A DNA stretch of 64,000 nucleotides from Rhynochetos jubatus (lineage: Eukaryota; Chordata; Aves; Eurypygiformes; Rhynochetidae). The notes beneath the pieces are model-generated. The model was given only the letters and a program-made list of their open reading frames with translations. It was not told the origin of the DNA and did not search any database. The stretch is from the NCBI GenBank assembly GCA_027574665.1, contig CM050648.1:138632175-138696174 (forward strand). Direction: 5' to 3'. Position numbers and translations under genes: made by a program. Below, piece by piece: positions 57,181-64,000 of this stretch (position 1 is the stretch's first letter; every line of letters begins with the position of its first letter).

Positions 57181-58765
57181 CAGGTCATAACTAATGGCCA
57201 CAAGGTAAATACTTGGAAAGAAAATGCTTTAACTCCACCCAACCTTTTCAGATTTTGGGGAGTGGTTTGGTTATTAATCACAAAGGAACTCCACAAAGAG
57301 TCACCCCATTTCACTGAAGGGTGACCTGAGATGCAGCATACCAGACTTGGTCCAGTCACCATTGGCAAAACAATCTCAACTGGGGACCTCCTGGCTCTGA
57401 GGCTGTATTTCGTCTTTTAGATCACCCTAGATTATTAAATATTTTTACTTTAGCCATGTTATATTGAGTTTAGCTTTTTTATATGGAAACAGACACCAGC
57501 ACAGACACAGTGGGTCACACACACATCAGCATGGCGAACAGCGTTTGAACCTCTCTGCTCTTTTGGCTCCAAAACCAAACGGTTTTTAATGTCTGAGTTA
57601 ACAGAGATCTCTAACTGGCAGTAGTAGGTCACTTATCCTACCCTCAGGTAACTCATCTCATAGAAGAAAGCCAAAATTTAAGGAGAGGTTCAGCACAGTG
57701 TGATCTTAACCTGTACCTAGGAAATTCTGCTGGGGTTACAGAGGCCAACAGCTATTGTGGACATTTCAGAACTGTCTTTGAAATCCTCCAGAAGACTTCC
57801 GTTAGGCTTGAATCCAGCATCTTAAGTCCCCTAACAGATAAATAATTAACTAATTGTTGCAGAACTGGCTTCAATTGCCATTGCATATAATAAGATTAAA
57901 TCAATGTTACAAGTTTTGATTTTGTGTTCTTCCTGGCTTTATTTAAAAATGGGGAGAAACAGGTTGGCAAGGGATGATTTCTCAGCATTTACTGATTGTT
58001 CTAGAACATCTGCAAGAGCAGAAAATATTCCTATTGCTACATTTTGCCCTGCATACTGTTTGTAGCTCTGCAATGGGGTTCCCAGCACCAATCCATAATA
58101 CGAGGAATATAAAAAAGAGCCATCATTCACATGAAACTCCTAAATCCTGGAGTCCCAGAAAAAAAGTAAGACAGACCTCAAACTTAGTGCACCAGTGACA
58201 CTCATGGCTATCGAGCACGTACCACCAGCAACACAGGAATGAGAAGACACAAAATCTCTGCTTAGTCTCACTGTAACCCACATTTCTCATTCAGATAGAA
58301 AAGACAAATTCCCTTTGGATGGAATAGTGATCCATGTACATTTAGCATCCCAGTGTTGTATGAATCAGTGATGATTTCTCCTTTCCTTTGTTGGTGGTAG
58401 GGGCTTTTCTTGCCCCAGATTTCAGGTCTCCCTCTCCTTCCCCAGACTACCAAAATGAACCATACCATCAGTTTTCCCACTTAAATTCTTACCTCCCTTT
58501 GGAAAAGTGTCTCTTCAGACCTGGCCCATGTGATTGGACTGTCCCACGCTACTTCCAGAGCTATTTTAATTCAACGGCACCAGAACCCACCACTTTACCA
58601 CCAGAAACAAGAACAAGGCATTTGTATCAGAAACAGAACTGAACTGGAACTGTGAGATGAACACACCTGAAAATGCGAATGGGCTAAGAGGGTCTGCCAG
58701 CGTGCACCCACTTACCCCAGGAGCCGAGCCAGATGAGGGACAGAGGCAGCGCCCGGCATGAACGC

Positions 58766-58850
58766 TCTATGTGTGTCTACTTAGACTTGTACAGAAAGTT
58801 TGACAGGATCCCAATCAACACTGGGTGGATCCAGGACTAAAATGGCAATT
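58766..58850 (+). mobile_element. Possible CR1 reverse-transcriptase remnant
   Basis: The frame reads VYLDLYRKFDRIP, then INTGWIQD and a stop. This recalls the CR1-clade reverse-transcriptase motif (a VYLDF-KAFDTV-type block). It is short and diverged; chance resemblance is possible. Confidence 0.3.
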
Positions 58851-59665
58851 GATAAAAAATGCATTTCTACAATGAGAATTTAAATTATGCATATGACAAT
58901 ATGTAGCGAGCCAGAATTAGGACTAAGCAGTGGGCCATCAATAGACTGAGGGTGAGAACTACTTCTTTGCAATAGGACTAAACCAGGATCACCAACAAAA
59001 TGTTTACTGAGCGGACTGGAAGCCACAAATAAGCATAGCCCGGTCTGAATCTCAAAAGGGTGAGACATGCATAGGTCAGAGATCTGACTTGTGGCATCAA
59101 CCACAGGATATTGCAGTGTTGGAGGAGAGTTTTCTTGTGATCATGAATAGAAGCAGGATCAAAAACAGTAAGTAGAATTTGGTTTTGTTCCAAGCACTGT
59201 CCATGGGAAGCTTCCTTCTGCCTCAGGAAAGATTACAGATTTTAAGATGTCTTAGTAAGGTCACCTAAAGCTCAGTGTTGATGGCACAACCACAGGCTAA
59301 GGGAGCTCATCAGTATTTGTCTGTTACATAGCTCTGCTGGCGCTAATGACCCATGTATATAGGATGTATGGGGTAAGGACTCAGTGAAATAGTTACCTGG
59401 TTACTTCCAGCCCATCCTAACCTCCCACTGAGGGAAACCTCTGGCCAAGTTAACACAACTAGGGTATTGCTACCTGCCTCATTCCTTTCCATCCCTCCAA
59501 CCCCAGCAGGGATTGCTGGATGAGGTGCAGACTGCAGCCTAGCAAAGGACACAGGCACCCTGCCATGGTGTGTGGGGCACCGGGGTTTTGTTGCTTACAG
59601 GGACACAAGGCTCCAGCCTTACCTTGCTTCCCTCCAAAGATTCTCCCACTTCCACGGTGACTCAG

Positions 59666-60249
59666 TGTCCTGGTTTCAGCTCAGATGGAGTTCATGTTCT
59701 TCACAGTACCTAGTACGGGCTGTGTCTTGGATCAGTGCAGAAAACAGTGTAGATAACAGTGATGTTTTTATTACTGCCGAGCAGTTCTTACACAGTCAAG
59801 GCCTTTTCTGCTCCTCACCCCAGCAGCAGGTGGGCTGGGGGTGCACGAGTAGTTGGGAGGGGACACAGCCGGGACAGCTGACCCCAACTGACCAAGGGGA
59901 CAGTCCATATCATATGGCAACATGCTCAGCATCTAAAGCTGGGGGAAGGAGGAGGAAGGGGGGACATTTGTAGTGATGGCGTTTCTCTTCCCAAGTAACT
60001 GTTACGTATGATGGAGCCGTGCTTTCCTGAGGGTGGCTGCACACCTGCCTGTGATGGCAAGTGGTGAATGAAATCCATGTTTTGCTTTGCCTGCTTGCAC
60101 GCCTTTTGCTTTCCCTATTGAATTTTCTTCATCTCAACCCATGAGTTTTCTCACTTTTACTCTTCCAATTCTCTCCCCCATTCCACTGTCGGGGGAGTGA
60201 GCGAGTGGCTGTGTGGTGCCTAGTTGCCAGCTGAGGTTAAGCCACAACA
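59666..60249 (+). mobile_element. Avian endogenous retrovirus solo LTR
   Basis: The 584-bp element starts TGTCCTGGTTTCAGCTCAGA and ends GAGGTTAAGCCACAACA, the ends of a common avian ERV LTR family. Internal phrases such as GGGAGGGGACACAGCCGGGA and TCTCAACCCATGAGTTTTCT match that family in order. It is flanked by near-identical 5-bp sequences CTCAG (59661-59665) and CCCAG (60250-60254), a plausible decayed target-site duplication. No internal viral sequence is present, so it is a solo LTR left by recombination. It is antisense to RTN1. Confidence 0.88.
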
Positions 60250-62324
60250 CCCAGCCTGCCTGTGTACCACTGATGAGCTCTTATGAGCTCAGAGTTAGCA
60301 ATATTTAAGGCTTTTTGCGTAAATATACTTGAATTGACACAACAGTCCATAAGAACTCAGAAACACCCACTGTTCCACCATGAGAAGGATCACGCATGGC
60401 CCTAAACATAAGGCTGCCCCTTAATAATCCTGCTGGAGGGCAGGGTGGAAGTCAGCATTGGTTTCAAAGAATATTCAATGATAACAAATTCAAAGACAGA
60501 GCTGAACCCGTTGCCAGTTTTGCTCTAAGTGCAGTGACTTTGAAGACAGTTTGGACTGATTATGTTTTTCAGAACAGCATTCTGCATCACTCCGCGTTAA
60601 CGATCGTGGGACACATTGAGGGCAGCACCAGATCTGCAACGTGGTGCTGTAAGATCCTGACATTTAGCACTTTAGGAGAACAATAGCATTAAGGGAGATC
60701 ATTGGGGTTTTCTTCTAAGCTAATTTGTTCTTAGCATTAGCAACAAAAATAGAGGGAATGCTATTTTAAATGTTGCATTAATATGTCTCAAAGCTCTAAA
60801 GAGCAATGGGGAATTTTTGCCTGAGCACTCCAAGCCAAGGGCAGCCAGCAACTACGTTTTCGTGAGGAGGCTGTCAATAGCAGAAGGATGGGCCAGATCC
60901 TGGCTCTGCTCTCATCCTCCTCGCTGTCTTGCACTCATTCTTGCACAGTTTCTGGGCTGCAGAATTGCTCAGAGGCAGCTCAGGTGAAAAGGCCATGAGC
61001 TGGGAGATGCTGATAGCTATTTCAGGTCCATCACTATTCACAGCATAGGTGGCACTTAGCTCTGTCCTTGCTGTCTTTTGCCCCAGGTCTTTAGTATTTT
61101 CTCTTAGGAACTGTAACTTAGAAGATGTAATTCAGTGATGAATTACTGTTTTTTCTCAGGTCTTTAGACAACAAAAGGAATCAATAAGATGGTAAAAAAG
61201 ACAATAAGGTCTTAAACTGGTACAATTTAAGTGTGGAGCCAAATACTCTAACAAAAGAAACCCTCTTTCCTGGCGTGTCACATAATGTTCCAGCTTCCCT
61301 GCGATTTCTTTCAGAAGTCCTGAAATGTCTGGGTTTATGAGGGGTTTTTTAAACCATCGGCCAAAATATTTGGGTTGTTCACAAGGACAAGGGATGCATT
61401 TTGAGATGTGTTGCTAAGTTTCTGCTCTGCTGCCTCTGTTTCACTTTCTGCTCAGCAGAACTCTTCTTCATGCCCATTTTGGCTCAAAGTCTGAGATTAT
61501 CATAAGGTCTTCAGCAACAACCATGTGACACGAGTCAAATGAGTGGGTGAAAGAACCAGGTGAGACACACTTTGCACTTGTTTCCCTCCCTGGGGATGAG
61601 GTGGCCTTTCCTTGAATCCTAATAAATGGGTCGTGTGTGTGGGTGCTGCTGTTAAGAAACAATTTTCCGGTTTGGTTTTTGAACTGCTGATGTGCAGTGC
61701 CTCAGCAGACCTGGCAGAGATCCTCTTCACTGGCCAACCCAGAGATGGCCCGCACTTCTGCAGTGCCATTTGAGCTCACCGACTGCTGCAGTCAACAGCA
61801 CATCTAACACGTAAGAATCAGTTTTGATTTACTCCTGGCTCTTCAGCAGTGGATAATTTCTTTTGGTTCTTTTATGTTATTTTTGAACCATGAGGATCAT
61901 AGAAATGAAGGCTCTATTCCTGCCATTGACCTAGAAAAGTCTTTTAATTCTTTCCAGTGGGACTACTTTTTTCAATTGCTGGGAACCTTAGAATCGGATG
62001 TTTCTCTCCTCTGGGGGAGGTAGTTGGTACATCTTCATTCCTCCTCTAAGATTTGATTGGTAAAGTTGATGAGACCCTAAATCTTACCTGACCTACTGCA
62101 TTCCCCCTTCGGAGCAGTGTCTTATGGTGCTTGCAGCTTACTCCCGTTCTCAAGCCTGCCGCTTTGAAGCCTGTGCTGCTAAATTTTTCTCTCTTACAGC
62201 ATTGCTGGTGCTGCAGCTGGCATTATTAATTCCATTTCATTAACTGATCTTCCTAATGGACTGGAAGACAAAAGGGAAGAGAGTCCTGAGGCCACAGTGT
62301 GGCTGGGCCTCAGGAGATCTATGT

Positions 62325-62385
62325 TCAGTCCTCGCCTCTGCCACAGGCTTCCTACGTGACCTTGGGAACCATCTCTCTTAGGTCT
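62325..62385 (+). repeat. MIR-type SINE relic
   Basis: TTCAGTCCTCGCCTCTGCCA, then CAGGCTTCCTACGTGACCTT and GGGAACCATCTCTCTTAG follow the MIR core order (ctctgccacttactagctgtgtgaccttgggcaa). Confidence 0.6.
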
Positions 62386-64000
62386 CTGGGTCTGCTTGGT
62401 CTATTTAAATTTGGGCCATCTCCTGATTTTTAAGCTTTATTCCTGCAGCACCCAGCACATCATCTCCTGCTCTAGCAAAGGAGCCTCACACATTTTTGTA
62501 GTACAACTTGCCGGCTGGTGTTACTGGCTGTCATTTTTGGATCCGCGGAGATCAAGCAAGATTGTAAAGATAGGTTGGGATTTCATTGCTCTTGGAAGTG
62601 GTGAAATCCTGCCTGGTGCTATGCAAGGATGCTGCAGGACACAGGAGCCTCCTCTTTGGCCCAGCATGCCCAGAAAAGATGAAGAACACACACTTTTTAG
62701 CAACTTCTTGAAGCAAGGTCTGGCAAACAGAGCATGAGCTGGGGAAATAAGGCCTGAACTTTGGCACATGGGTGTGCCAGAAGCCACCAGGGAGCCCGTC
62801 CCTGCCTGGGCAAGGTCCCATGTGCTGGGAGCAGAGGTGGCCCTGGAGCACCTCCTCTCAGTGGCTCTCCCCCTGCACTGCTGGCAGCCTGCAGGGCAGA
62901 CACAGGCCCTCTGAGCTGCATTCCTGGGAGGAGGGGGCAGAAATAAGGGTGTGAGCAGGGACCACGCTAGTACAAGCAGACAGGCACGTGGCACAGTGGT
63001 GCACAGGGAGAGCCATGCCCCAGGCAGGCAGCCCTGCCGCGAGCGCAGGTAAAGGGCCACATCAACACAGCTCTGCCGCACAGCAGCAGTCAAGTCCTGC
63101 CCTTTGGTCCTCTGCACATCCAGGTCCTGGGCTGAGGCAGCTCTGGTGTAGCCCCCGGAGATGTGCCCGCAGAAGTGCCCAAAGCTTTGCTTCCAGCTTA
63201 CAGGGGCCACCCCTTGCTCCTGCCCCTCTGGAATCAAGCCCAAGTTTTAAAGCTCTAGGTGCCAGTGCAAGGGCTGGGATGCTCTGTGCAAGTGCAAAAT
63301 GCAACTACAAATTGTGCAAACGCGACGGCAAGTTAAACCAACAGCCTGCAGGCAGAGGCTCAGGAGACTGAGGTTTCATTTGCAGCAGTGCCATAAACCC
63401 TTAATTCAGGCTGGGATTTTCACAGGCAGCCAGGGGTGCTTGCAAATGGGCTCTGGTCTGCAGCATCTCTGCTGTCTCCTCTGCTCCTGTACCCAGCGTT
63501 CCTCCTGCCAACCCAAACCAGGTGGGTGGGCGAAGGTACAGAATAATTTACCAAAGACCAGGTCCCCTCCTCAGCCCCTGTTCTCCAAAAAAAGTCATTT
63601 CTTTGGGGGAGGGAGTCACTCAGCGTGCCCTGAGCTGCTCACCCCTCTGCACCGTGCTGGAGAGCTGCTTCCAGCATCTCAGCAGGGACATCTTTGCAAC
63701 CCACCGCCGCGCCCCACGGCGGCCGGGAGGATAAATGCATGAGTGCGGATGCAGTGGCCACACATGCAAACAGCTCGCCCAACACGCAATTGTCATGGCA
63801 ACCCCAGTTTTCCCTGGAAAACAGCAACAGATCACTAATACGCTGCTGGATGCAATAGCCACAACCGCCTGCGCCATGGATGCGAGACACCTGGGTACCA
63901 AAATGGTCTCTGCAAAGGGAGAGACAGTGCTCACCGAGCCACAGCTCTGGATCCTTCTCAAGCTGGGAAGTTGGCTGCTAATATGAAAGAAATCTTGGCT

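Larger units (their letters stand above)
56531..64000. other. Region upstream of RTN1-C, probably intron of RTN1-A/B
   Basis: In other tetrapods the long RTN1 isoforms start far upstream and span this DNA as intron. I see no RTN1-A or -B exon here. Contents recognised are a solo LTR, MIR-type relics and a possible CR1 remnant. A 240-codon minus-strand frame (62521-63243) in GC-rich DNA has low-complexity composition and no recognisable domain. Confidence 0.55.

Noticed and set aside
62521..63243. 240-codon minus-strand open frame
   Set aside because: It lies in GC-rich DNA where stops are rare, has Cys/Arg/Pro/Ser-rich composition with no recognisable domain, and overlaps other open frames on both strands.
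1..64000. CRISPR arrays, tRNA or rRNA genes, operons
   Set aside because: No regularly spaced direct repeats, no tRNA A/B boxes with a cloverleaf that I could see, and the genome is clearly vertebrate.

Overview
This window is vertebrate nuclear DNA, almost certainly from a bird. Its interspersed repeats are CR1 LINE 3' tails ending in the avian ATTCTATGATT-type repeat, and it carries a retroviral solo LTR of the TGTCCTGGTTT...CCACAACA type familiar from bird genomes. Genes are split into small exons with standard GT-AG introns and no bacterial features are present. The gene order JKAMP (+), CCDC175 (-), RTN1 (-) is the conserved tetrapod order (human 14q23).

Layout. 1-1885: the last three coding exons and 3'UTR of JKAMP, an ER membrane protein of ER-associated degradation. 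1886-4612: convergent intergenic DNA. 4613-29377 (minus): fifteen recognisable exons of the coiled-coil gene CCDC175, from a GC-rich first exon with an RFX-type X-box just upstream, down to a terminal exon facing JKAMP. Splice sites and exon phases are largely preserved. However, the reading frame is broken at seven places: two TAG codons in one exon, two TGA codons in others, two one-base gains and one one-base loss. It looks like a recently decayed unitary pseudogene. 29461-39640: intergenic DNA with a CR1 fragment and short tandem duplications but no recognisable gene. 39653-56157 (minus): the complete RTN1-C isoform of reticulon-1, seven coding exons whose lengths sum to 627 nt (208 aa plus stop). 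It has a 3'UTR with two polyadenylation signals and a CpG/G-rich promoter containing an 11-bp inverted repeat. 56531-64000: upstream DNA, expected to be intron of the longer RTN1-A/B transcripts, with a solo LTR and old SINE/LINE relics.

JKAMP and RTN1 both encode ER membrane proteins, but nothing here suggests joint regulation; the linkage is ancestral synteny. No new molecular system is evident. The most informative observation is the decay of CCDC175 with its exon skeleton and X-box promoter still readable. Exon boundaries were set by eye from splice consensus, reading phase and remembered human proteins; no alignment was run.
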